A stretch of DNA of 64,000 nt from Mesostigma viride (lineage: Eukaryota; Streptophyta; Mesostigmatophyceae; Mesostigmatales; Mesostigmataceae). This document shows positions 53,872 to 64,000 of this stretch, piece by piece (position 1 is the first letter of the stretch; each line of letters begins with the position of its first letter). The stretch covers positions 95,001 through 159,000 of the forward strand of contig RPFO01000401.1 of NCBI GenBank assembly GCA_009746045.1, given 5' to 3'. Position numbers and translations under genes: made by a program. The notes beneath the pieces are model-generated. The model was not told where the DNA came from, made no database searches, and saw only the letters and a program-made list of their open reading frames with translations.

Positions 53872-54831
53872 GTGCTGCATCTTTTGCGTGCAGATTCTCG
53901 ATTTGAAATGGGGGATGACGACAGTTTGTTACGTAACTGTGAAATGGTGCTGTGCGAGCACGCCGCGCGCGGTGAGCGAGCTCTGTTTTCGTCTTCTCTA
54001 CAGTCGGCGAGGGAAAAGCTACATTCGATTCACGGTTCGTACGACGTGCTACCACGCATTCACCTGTTGTGCAGCTTGCTCGAGCCTGCCCCCAACGCGT
54101 GGACGTTAGAACACTACACCTGCATCCGTGGATTGGTGACTCTGCATCATTCCAGGTTGACGGACAATGACAGCAGGGGTTACCCCCCGCTTACCCGCAC
54201 GGTGAACTTGTTGCACGATTTCGGGGGGCGTAGCGGCTCGCACCATCTGGTGCTCATTGCTGCTGCGTTTTTGTTTGCGAGAGTGTATGGCGCTCGGCGT
54301 GGGGTGCTGTTTCTTTGCACGGTGTTGTTCCTCGTGCGGTCGCGGTACGCACGTGCAAACTTGCAAGTGCTGTTTGAGTTATACCGCCGGGCAGCAACGG
54401 GATCGCAGGAGGACTGGGAAGACATCGAGAATCACATCAAGTTCCTGGGAGCGTGTGCGGACGACTCTACTCCACTCACCCAGGAGGAAAAAAATACCAT
54501 TGCATGGGACGTCATGGGATGCATGGTTCCCCTTCGGGTGTTCGAGATCGGGCCACCTTACCAGCCAGGAACTGAAAATATGTTTGAGGAAGAGAAGTAC
54601 TTCGAGGACTGGCTCACCTCAGAGGAGACAGCGCGGCAGACCGAGCATGGTGCCAGGGATGCGCGCCAGGATCGCCATGACGTTTGGCATTTTCTGGTAC
54701 ACCATGGCAAGACAGCATGGCTGTGCCTGCGTTTTGCGCACTGGGTAGAGCACATGGCGGACACTTGCTGGCCGCAGCGCCTTGTGTGGTCAGACAGGTT
54801 CACATACATCCCTGTCGACGGACGAGGGTGA
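53872..54831 (+). CDS. hypothetical protein, single open frame
   Basis: The open frame is 319 codons. A second Met at 53908 (MGDDDSLLRN) is a likely better start and gives 307 residues. The composition is that of a real protein. A helix-rich N-terminal half (LREN-like acidic start, then PRIHLLCSLLEPAP) is followed by a hydrophobic pair HHLVLIAAAFLFARVYG and RGVLFLCTVLFLV, possibly membrane or buried helices. An acidic stretch ENMFEEEKYFEDWLTSEE and a His/Trp-rich C-terminus with DVWHFLVHHGKTAWLCLRF follow. No family is recognised. It stands alone between repeat blocks. It may be a host gene or cargo of an element. Confidence 0.55.
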   Translation: MLHLLRADSRFEMGDDDSLLRNCEMVLCEHAARGERALFSSSLQSAREKLHSIHGSYDVLPRIHLLCSLLEPAPNAWTLEHYTCIRGLVTLHHSRLTDNDSRGYPPLTRTVNLLHDFGGRSGSHHLVLIAAAFLFARVYGARRGVLFLCTVLFLVRSRYARANLQVLFELYRRAATGSQEDWEDIENHIKFLGACADDSTPLTQEEKNTIAWDVMGCMVPLRVFEIGPPYQPGTENMFEEEKYFEDWLTSEETARQTEHGARDARQDRHDVWHFLVHHGKTAWLCLRFAHWVEHMADTCWPQRLVWSDRFTYIPVDGRG

Positions 54832-55139
54832 AAGCAGAGATATTTTACCAATGCAACTTTGTACATTATTGTTCGTGACCCAAAACGGTGACTCCTGTAG
54901 TTTTGGCCGCACGCCTTTATAATGCATAAGTTAACACACCATAGCGCTTGTGTGGACAGCAATGTTCTCTCATGGTTTATATATTCATTGGGAATAATAA
55001 ATTTTATGAATGTGACATTGGAATGGAACATATAGTGTATATCGAATTGCAATAAACATCTACAACTATTTTTGATAGTTAGCAAGCGTGATGGACTAGT
55101 GCTGGAGCCTTGTTCCTCCCAAGTTTCCCACACACATGA

Positions 55140-56355
55140 TGAGCTAGTGTGGGGGAAGGCTCCCTAACGGTGGGCACCCCTAACGGTGGGCACGTGCTAG
55201 CGGGTGCAAGGGATCATGCCACCCCTTGACAACATCCACCCCCGCAGCCCCCATGCACTCTGCCCACATGATGGGCTAGTGTGGGGAAAGGCTCCCTCCA
55301 AGTTTCAGCTCAATGCAAGGTCATTTGCATATTTAGGACCATCACGGACCCCTAACGGCGGGCACGTGCTAGCGCGCACGAGGGACCATGCCACCCCCTG
55401 GCAACATCCACCCGCTCAAATGATGGACCTGCACGACCCCACTTTGCCCACATGATGGGCTAGTGTGGGGGAAGCCTCCCTCCAAGTTTCAGGCCAATGC
55501 TAGCCCATTTGCATATTTTAGGACCATGGCCCATCCCTAACGGGGGGCATGTGGTAGCGCGCACCAGGGACCATGCCACCCCCTGGCAGCAGTTACTCCC
55601 TCAAATGATGGACCTGCACGACCCCACTTTGCCCACACGATGGGGTAGTATGGGGGAAGGCTCCCTCCAAGTTTCAGGCCAATCCAAGGTCATTTGGATA
55701 TTTTAGGACCATGACCCACCCCTAACGGCGGGCACGTGCTAGCGCGCACGAGGGACCATGCGCCCCCCTGGCAGTTGCCAACCCCCCAAATGATTGACCT
55801 GCACGACCCCACTTTGCCCACATGATTGAGTAGTGTGGAGGAAGCCTCCCTCCAAGTTTCAGGCCAATCCAAGGTCATTTGGATATTTTAGACCCATGGC
55901 CCACCCCTAACGGTGGGCACGTGCTAGCGCGCACGACGGACCATGCGTCCCCCTGGCAGCAGCCACTCCCCCAAATGATGGACCTGCACGACCCCACTTT
56001 GCCCACATGATGGGCTAGTGTGGGGGAAGCCTCCTTCCAAGTTTCAGCCCAATCCAAGCCCATTTTCATATTTAAGGACCATGGCCCACCCCTAACGGGG
56101 GGCACGTGGTAGCGCGCACAAGGGACCATGCGACCCCCTGGCAGCAGCCACTCCCAGAAATGATGGACCTGCACGACCCCACTTGGCCCACATAATGGGC
56201 TAGTGTGGGGGAAGGCTCCCTCAAAGTTTCAGGCCAATCCAAGCTCATTTGCATATTTTAGGACCATGACCCACCCCTAACGGTGGGCACGTGCTAGTGT
56301 GCACGAGGGACCATGCGACCCCCTGGCAGTTGCCAACCCCCCAAATGATTGACCT
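55140..56355. repeat. ~185-bp satellite, about seven units
   Basis: Units share GGGCACGTGCTAGCGCGCAC, GACCTGCACGACCCCACTTT and CAAGTTTCAGGCCAATCC, spaced about 185 bp (near 55190, 55365, 55550, 55735, 55920, 56105 and 56285). The last part of the unit is related to the two ~180-bp units at 59865-60180. Confidence 0.9.
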
Positions 56356-56439
56356 GCACGCTATTTAATTAATTGGCGTGTCACGAGTTGAATCAATTAA
56401 TAAACTGATGAATTGGCGTCTCCGCCTGTGGAGAGGACA

Positions 56440-56760
56440 TGCATGGGGTTGCTAGGCCTGTTGAAGTGATTTGGCAAAAGATGGTGGGCATGGCCAAGTG
56501 GGCCCATGGTCATGAATTACTTTATTAATTAATAGACATGTGACTGTGAAGGTCATAGAGGCCAACAACCTTCCCCACTGCATTGGAAGGAACGTGTTTT
56601 CAAACGAGGGAGGCATGCCAACCAAGACCCCTAGGGTTGCGAGCATCATAAAGAGAACATAGAACTGTTTTTGTAGATTAGATACACTAGGAATAATCCA
56701 TCCATCGCGGTTAATGCTCTGTGACTTCCCAACGGGGGCAAGATTATTTAATATCAAAGA
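56440..56760 (+). mobile_element. LINE 3' fragment, broken
   Basis: VIWQKMVGMAKWAHGH-like coding at 56464-56510 matches the C-terminal end of the LINE frame (VIWKKMMDKAKWAQV). It is split by a short AATT/CATGTGAC insert at 56520-56545, after which KVIEANNLPH-like coding continues. The LINE B type 3' end follows (56690-56755). Confidence 0.65.
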
Positions 56761-56927
56761 GACAACCATGCAGCACCGATATGTTATTTATGGATGCAAT
56801 ATTAACTCAGCATATGTCACTCATGCCAAAGACATACGACGGTTAATCTCAGGCCCAGCTCAACAGTGTCCATATGGTGTTGGGACCGTCGTTCTTTACA
56901 TCCATCTCTTAAACAACTAGCTCCATC

Positions 56928-59900
56928 CTAGGGGTTGGGAGCACTGGCGCCCGCCACGTTGGCGGCGTCGCCGGCAGAGGGGTTGGGAGCGCTGGTGCTC
57001 GCTACGTTGGCGGCGTCGCCGGCAGAGGGGTTGGGGGCGGCGGCGCCCACCACGTTGGCGGCGACGCCGGCAGAGGGGTTGGCGTCGCTGGCGCTCGCCA
57101 CGTTGGCGGCAGCGCCGGGAGAGGTGTTGGGAGCGCTGGTGCTCGCCACGTTGGCAGCAGCGCCGGGAGAGGGGTTGGGCGCGCTGGTGCTCGTCACGTT
57201 GGTGGCTTCGCCGGCAGAGGGGTTGGGGATGCTGCTGCTCGCCACGCTAGCTGCGTTCATCACCCGCTCCGCCTGCAGAACTGCGATGCTCGCAGCAATG
57301 TCCTCATCGCCCCCCGGCTCCGCTTCCTCGTGCTGGGCGTCGTCGGCCGTGTAAACGTGCTTCTTAAGCAACGCAAAGGACGCGTCGCGGTGTTTTCCGC
57401 CCTTGGGCTGCACGCGAACAAGGCAGTCCACCCAACGAGCCTCGTTGCAGAAATCGTGGAGGAGCACAGCCTGCTCGTCCTCGGGTGTGTTGTAGAACTG
57501 CACGCATGCCAGCCCCTCCCACATGGACGCATGCCAGCCGCCCCACAAACCCACGCATGCATGCCAGCTACCCCCCACATGCACGCATGCATGCCAGCCA
57601 CCCCCCACATGCACGCATGCATGCCAGCCACCCCACAAACCCACGCAGGCATGCCAGCCACCCCCCACATGCACGCATGCATGCCAGCCACCCCACAAAC
57701 CCACGCATGCATCCCAGCCACCCCCCACATGCACGCATGCATCCCAGCCCCCCCCCACATGCACGCATGCATGCCAGCCGCCCCACAAACCCACGCATGC
57801 ATGCCAGCCACCCCCCACATGCACGCATGCATGCCAGCCATACCCCACAAACCCACGCACGCATGCCAGCCACCCCCCACATGCACGCATGCATGCCAGC
57901 CACCCCACAAACCCACGCAGGCATGCGAGCCACCCCCACATCCACGCATGCATGCCAGCGACCGTACAAACCCAATTACGCATGCCAGCCCCCCCCTAAA
58001 CCCACGCATGCATGGCACTCCCCCCCCACACCCACGAATGCATGGCAGCCCGCCCCGCCCCACATGCATGCATGGCAGCTCCCCCCCACGCCCATGCACG
58101 CATGCCAGCCCCCCCCTAAACCCACGCATGCATGGCACTCCCCCCCCACACCCACGAATGCATGGCAGGCCGCCCCGCCCCACATGCATGCATGGCAGCT
58201 CCCCCCCACGCCCATGCACGCATGCCAGCCCCTCCCACACCCACGCACGCATGGCAGAAACACAACAACCAAAGAACAATGTCTGTGCAGTTAATCTACT
58301 CACACACATCCACTTACGCTGTCCAAATAGTCTGCTGATGCAAACAGTCGATCTTCAAGCTGATACACCTGACGCAGTCGCCGTGCCTCGAGCATGCCCG
58401 CAAGAAACTGCGTGCGAGCGAGGCACTGCGCTGGGTCCCCGTTACACGCCGCGGCCGCTACCAGGAACTCGTTGGCAGTGCCAAATCGTGCAGCCTCCAG
58501 CTAAGCAATCAACAAACATGAGAACAAACACGAAGCAAAGAATGACGTGTTAAAAAAATATATATATATTACGTGTGAACAGATCCTACCCTACCCTCCA
58601 CTCAATTAATAGTATAAAAAATCATGGTGGACATCACCACGAAAGCCAGAGAGCAAAAAACTCACCAGCTGCACCTCCGCAGAAGTCTGCCCACCGCTCG
58701 GCATGGGAGGCAGGAACGACACCAGATGTAGCATCTGCGACCAGAGCAAGAACGGCAGCCCCAGCAAAAAATAACGAGCCCAAATAAGTTAACTATTTTC
58801 TTTCCACAATACACTCTGGGCTCCAGGGCAAGCCTTTTTTTATAGAGTAAAATGCATGCCAGCCACCCCACACACCCACTCACGCATTCCAGCCACCCCC
58901 ACACCCACTCACGCATTGCAGCCACCCTACAAACCCACTTATGCATGCCAGCCACCCCCCACATGCACGTGCATGCCAGCCATCCCACCAACCCAGGCAC
59001 GCATGCCAGCCCTCCCATAAATCCACACACGCATGCCAGCCCCCCCCCCACATGCACACATGCATGCCTGCCACTCCCCACATGCACGCATGCATGCCAG
59101 CCACCCCCCACACCCACGTACGCATGCCAGCCACCCCATAAATGCGCACACGCATGCCAGCCCCTCCCATAAATCCACACACGCATGCCAGCCCCCCCCA
59201 CATGCACGCATGCATGCCAGCCACCCCCCACACCCATGCACGCATGGCAGCGCCCCCCTAAACCCACACATGCATGGCAGCTCCCCCCCACACCCACGAA
59301 TGCATGCCAGCCCCCCCCGACACCCAGGCACGCATGCCATGCCGCCCCGCCCCACACGCACGCATGCCAGCCAGCCCCACACCCGCTCATTCATTCCAGC
59401 CACCACCCACGCCCACACACGCACGCCAGCCACCCCACAAACCCAGGCACGCATGCCAGCCCCCCCCTAAACCCACGCATGCGCCATCGCCACAAGTGTC
59501 TGTACCTTTGTCATGTTGTAAAGAGTTATCATTGGAATGGTAATCCTCCCACCCACGCATGCATGCCAGCCACCCCCCACATGCACGCATGCCAGCCCCC
59601 CACACACACCCACTACTTAACTACGATCGTGTTGCGCAAGGGAGAACCCCGAACATCCTGACATCGCCGCGGGCGCCGTACCGTACGGCCTGATCGCACC
59701 CCCACACCTCGTGCATGCCAGCCCCCCCCCAAACCCACGCATGCATGGCACTCCCCCCCCACATCCACGAATGCATGGCACCCCGCCCCGCCCCACATGC
59801 ACGCATGGCAGCTCCCCCCCATGCCCACGCACGCATGCCAGCCCCCACCACAATCCAAAGCCTGGGAGTGGCAGCCCATACCAAATCACATTCAATTGGC

Positions 59901-60660
59901 CTGAAACTTGGTAGGCACACTGCAACACACTCCCAAAAACTACCTTCCAAGTTTCAGGTCGATCCAATATCATTTGATGGGTGGGGTGCACCACACCCAC
60001 TTGGTTATTACCGGCGAGCAACTATGTTGGGGTGTGTTGCACAAGCCAAAGCCTGGGAGTGGCAGCCCATACATTCAATTGGCCTGAAACTTGGTAGGCA
60101 CACTGCAACACACTCCCAAAAACTACCTTCCAAGTTTGAGGTCAATCCGATGTCATTTGATGGGTGGGCTGCAATAACACACAGCAACCATGCCCAGTAC
60201 ATCAAGTTTACAAAAACATATGATCATTTATAGCAGAGTAACGCCACAAGGAACTCACCGTCAAATAAACGTTGTCGCAGAAGCCGTCAGGTGGCGACAG
60301 GACCAACCAATTCAGCACATCCCGTACGTAGGCCTGCTGCAACGAGACATCGCCCTGGTAAAGCCCGGCTTGCTCGACGTAATGATACGATTCTGGCCGC
60401 GGGTCCACACTGACAACCGTGCTCGCCTACACGTCTCAGAAGGCACACGAACACAAATTCACACGTCGTATTCCCAACAACGTCAACGCCATCCTGCAAC
60501 ACCTACACGCTAAGCAATATCCTGACTCGCCCAAGTGGTCATGCAGAATGCAGAAATAAGTAAGCATCGAAACCTTTCCATGTCCACTTACCTGCCCAAG
60601 AAAGTATATTGATATCAGGTATAACGTCCACCTCCTCATTCTGAAAGCGGCGTTGACCAT
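56928..60660 (-). CDS. five-exon gene of unknown function with Ala/Asn/Pro-rich repeat tail
   Basis: Proposed minus-strand exons: 60660-60592, 60426-60259, 58734-58666, 58500-58318 and 57497-56928. Donors are GTAAGT, GTGAGT, GTGAGT and GTAAGT; acceptors are TGTAG, CGCAG, CTTAG and TGCAG. Every junction is phase 0 and the sum is 1,059 nt or 352 residues. The middle part is conserved-looking (DVLNWLVLSPPDGFCDNVYL, EAARFGTANEFLVAAAACNG, HDFCNEARWVDCLVRVQPKG). The last exon ends in 16-residue repeats of the ANVASTSAPNPSAGDA type. Exon 1 (MVNAAFRMRRWTLYLISIYF) is the weakest; another frame reads NEEVDVIPDINILSWA there but does not fit the next phase. I do not recognise the family. Confidence 0.65.
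57505..58255. repeat. ~38-bp minisatellite filling an intron
   Basis: About 20 units of CCACCCCACAAACCCACGCA / TGCATGCCAGC type fill nearly the whole 820-nt intron between exons 4 and 5. They run up to the acceptor: the acceptor itself (GGCATGCGTGCAG) is a one-base variant of the repeat word GCATGCGTGCATG. Confidence 0.95.
58850..59625. repeat. second array of the ~38-bp minisatellite
   Basis: The same family as 57505-58255, more diverged, in the 1.5-kb intron between exons 2 and 3. It is interrupted by unrelated sequence at about 59495-59545. Confidence 0.9.
59626..59705 (-). repeat. inverted piece of the ~710-bp family inside the minisatellite
   Basis: The stretch with CGATCGTGTTGCGCAAGGGA and CGCCGTACCGTACGGCC is the reverse complement of about 52085-52175, 52800-52880 and 61565-61645. 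It sits between minisatellite units, which resume at about 59711. Confidence 0.85.
59711..59850. repeat. resumed ~38-bp minisatellite
   Basis: Four more units of the same family after the inserted piece. Confidence 0.85.
59860..60185. repeat. two ~180-bp tandem units related to the 55-kb satellite
   Basis: Units near 59860 and 60043 share AAAGCCTGGGAGTGGCAGCC, CCTGAAACTTGGTAGGCACA and TCATTTGATGGGTGGG. Confidence 0.85.
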
Positions 60661-60869
60661 CGATTACCTACGGCTGATGACAATCCTATCACAACAGCAC
60701 AACTAGTGCGAGCCTGTCCCCGAGCTGCAGTAACTCCAATTTCCCGGCGTGAGCAATGTACATTGTTTCCTTACGTCCCTTAACAATGCCGAGCATTCTG
60801 ACGATGCCAACTATATTGCATCCATCGCCACGCACTCCCAAAACACCGCGCCCCAAATTCGCAGGTTCA

Positions 60870-61085
60870 CAACATTTCCCACTGTCACTGTCACTGTCAT
60901 ACTGCCACGCGTCCCGTTCAGTCTCAACCCGTTTCGTAGCTGGACAATATTAAAATTCGCTGGTTCACAACACTCCAAAAATTTCCCACGTACAGTCAAC
61001 TCTCCGGTCACTGTGACTGTCACTGTCATACTGCCACGCGTCCCGTTCAGTATCAACTCGTTTCGTAGCTCGACTATATAAGGGG
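60870..61085. repeat. duplicated ~130-bp unit upstream of the five-exon gene
   Basis: TGTCACTGTCATACTGCCAC and GTTTCGTAGCT occur near 60890-60945 and 61015-61070. On the minus strand CTTATATAGTCG near 61075 could be a TATA box, but it is some 400 bp from the start codon. Confidence 0.6.
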
Positions 61086-61950
61086 GGGCCAGCGGGAGCC
61101 CCAAAATTTCGGTTTCGTACGGCCGTTTTACGAACGGATCCCCCAGCTTTTCACCGCCTCGAGCCGTTTTTTACAACGCTCCCCGTCTGAACACATTCAG
61201 GTCAGTCATCTCGCAGAAATCGCGTGGGAAGTAGGCCGAACCGAAAATTTAACAAAAAAAACGTTCAGAAATGTGTTCGAACTAATTTTTCGTTCAGTCT
61301 GAACACTCAAAATTCCCCGTTCAGTCTGAACCCTTAGTAAATCAAGTAGGATGTTTGGGTCGAGACCCCCCAGCCCAAACTCTTCCCCCCTGCCGTATAT
61401 GCCCCCCGCAATTTCTCGCGCATTTTGCTGAATTGAGCTGACGTCAGATTCTGTTCAGAATTGGTAAGACTCGATCTTAGGCGGGTGTGACGGCGTTCAG
61501 GCCGGCGGTTACGGGCCGTTACTCGCGGCTCCGCAGGATTTCAGGATTTGCCCTCGGGCGTGGGGGTGCGATCAGGCCGTACGGTACGGCGCCCGCGGCG
61601 ATGTCAGGATGTTCGGGTTTCTCCGTTGCGCAACACGATCGTAATATAGTAGTTGACAAGTTGGGGGCCCCTTCGGGGCCCGGACTTTTTGGCGCCTGAG
61701 CGGGCGATTGGCGCGTACACCCGCGGGGTGCGTCCTCGGGAACGCCGGCGCCACGCGGGGCGCGCAGCGCGAAGGGGCAGTGGCCGAGGGCGCCGAGGCG
61801 GGGGGGCCAGCGGGAGCCATGAAATTTCGGCTTCGTACGGCCCGTCCGCAGGCGGAGCCCCCTGCTTTTCCCAGCTTCGAGCCGTTTCCTGGCACGCTCC
61901 CCGTCTGAACACGTTCAGGCAAGTCATCTCGCTAAAGGTCCACTGGGACG
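61085..61950. repeat. further copies of the ~710-bp family
   Basis: A partial unit (61085-61400) and a full GC core (61478-61925) match the array at 51.4-53.2 kb. They include the GTTCAGTCTGAAC words and AGTTGGGGGCCCCTTCGGGG at about 61657. Confidence 0.85.
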
Positions 61951-62059
61951 AAATAATTACGTACATGCAAAGTCGAGGCTATGGCGGTGCAGAAAACTGA
62001 TTGGTGTAGGAGCATCGATGCATGGATTCGTTCCAAATATTGTAGGCATTTTTTATGAG

Positions 62060-62215
62060 TTATGGCTGGGATGAGTAGGTCATCCAGCAACATCTGGGTG
62101 TAGTTCGTGGCATGTTTCCCTACCCTTTTGGGAATGCCCTTGGGGCCAGGCCAGGTCACAATATGCCACCCTGGCCGGCCAAGCCGCTGGGGGCCTGCCA
62201 GACCAAAGTCCCTAT
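62060..62215 (-). mobile_element. LINE fragment (copy A type)
   Basis: Closely matches 24615-24770 of LINE copy A, minus orientation: TGGGACAGG-free tail of the RT frame coding TWPGPKGIPKRVGKHA. No 3' hairpin is present, so it is an internal piece. Confidence 0.75.
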
Positions 62216-62955
62216 ATGAGTGTGCTTTGGTCGCAGTATGGACACTAAATTGTTTTAGGTTAGTTTGTGGACATTACCATGCAAGGTGCAACTGGCTCCT
62301 ATTTTTAGGTGCGAGTTGGACACGATTTGAGGGCTAAAAGCTAAAATTGTTTGCTGACACAGCTAGCCCGCAACACACGTAGCATAGGTGTCACACTTCA
62401 TGTAGTGTTCAAGTTGGGGCATGATGCAGACAATGTTTGTTCCAACTCTGATTTATTATAATGAGTTGTCTTGAGCACTTCATAATGAGATTAGCACAGC
62501 TCATTTTAAGACACACCACCGCATCTTTATCAAACAATCCCATCCAATTCCCAACTTCACCATGGAATGGCCATAAAATGTTAGCATGTGCACGATCGCT
62601 CATGCCCACTTCAAAATCACCTTAACAAAGAAAGTTTTGTATTCGCTAACTTCTTTATAACCACCACCAGTATGGGGCAACCACAGGCCCTCACTGTGAC
62701 CACTGTGACCACCGCAAGGGCACGCCATAAATGTATCTAACGAAGCAAGGCCAGCTGGTATCCAGGCGGCATGTTGCCACCACACACGTCTCGGTTACGG
62801 CGCGGTCACCCATCTTCATGTCCCTGCAAATATGCACCCCATAACAACGTGTGACAACCCACAAGACCCCACGGTGCCCTTTTGCGGGATCGCAGGGCAT
62901 GGCAGGGCATGTGCGTGTGTACCACCCCTACCTTCCTGCCCAACGCCCCACTCCC
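62216..62955. other. mostly featureless; one weak exon candidate
   Basis: No clear gene. On the minus strand, TTTGCAG near 62823 could be an acceptor for a short frame reading RDMKMGDRAVTETCVVATC (to about 62710), which may belong to a gene outside the window. Support is weak. Confidence 0.25.

Positions 62956-64000
<1,045 letters not shown>

Noticed and set aside
57485-59661. Met-His-Ala-Cys type repeat frames on both strands
   Set aside because: Translations of the ~38-bp minisatellite in introns. The coding strand is defined by the five phase-consistent exons.
60592-60645. Alternative exon reading NEEVDVIPDINILSWA
   Set aside because: It has good splice borders, but its phase 1 end does not fit the next exon, whose frame is fixed by three further phase-0 junctions.

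Overview
This is a nuclear-type eukaryotic window of 64 kb from a repeat-rich genome. It is most likely a green alga (Chlorophyta or a close relative). The pointers are a secreted Pro-rich (SPPPP-type) wall glycoprotein with an RRHLLQ-like processing motif and a GPI-type tail, a plant/algal zinc finger-UBA-PUB gene, a FAR1/MuDR-like (MULE) transposase with a SWIM finger, non-LTR retrotransposons, and an 8-bp telomere-like repeat close to the CCCTAAAA type. The species cannot be fixed from sequence alone. Genes are few, intron-rich and scattered among transposon remains and minisatellites. I see no rRNA, no confident tRNA and no CRISPR array.

Layout. 1-8.5 kb: gene-poor, with a 21-bp minisatellite split by a TTAA-tailed short element. 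8.5-12.8 kb (minus): two-exon MULE transposase. 13.1-14.3 kb: three identical-length 362-bp tandem units plus a partial fourth. 14.5-18.35 kb (minus): exons of an unrecognised gene with a poly-Asn/Ser tract, phase-compatible with one another and with the MULE exons. 20.0-20.9 kb (plus): Pro-rich cell-surface glycoprotein. 21.8-31.3 kb: a LINE nest of minus and plus copies head to head, a 3' fragment, and a 1.5-kb palindrome.

31.66-48.46 kb (minus): the best gene of the window. It is a complete 14-exon, 418-residue protein with two C2H2-like fingers, a UBA domain, a charged helix and a C-terminal PUB domain. Coding sequence is 1,257 nt of 16,800; the 13 introns are packed with repeats. Many introns carry degenerate copies of the adjoining exon edge, splice site included.

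48.5-53.2 kb: gene-poor, with ~90-bp, ~213-bp and ~710-bp tandem repeats. 53.9-54.8 kb (plus): one open frame of unknown function. 55.15-56.35 kb: ~185-bp satellite. 56.9-60.66 kb (minus): a five-exon gene of unknown function whose introns are largely one ~38-bp minisatellite family. 61-64 kb: another copy of the ~710-bp family, a LINE fragment, and a ~590-bp tandem duplication with long CTGG runs.

How the parts relate: the UBA-PUB protein probably works in ubiquitin/p97 (CDC48) protein quality control and the Pro-rich protein at the cell surface. The rest is largely mobile DNA. The LINEs and short elements share a small 3' hairpin followed by a TTAA-type tail, suggesting that the LINE machinery moves both. 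Exon borders were read by eye from GT/AG sites, reading phase and protein similarity; no transcript data were available.
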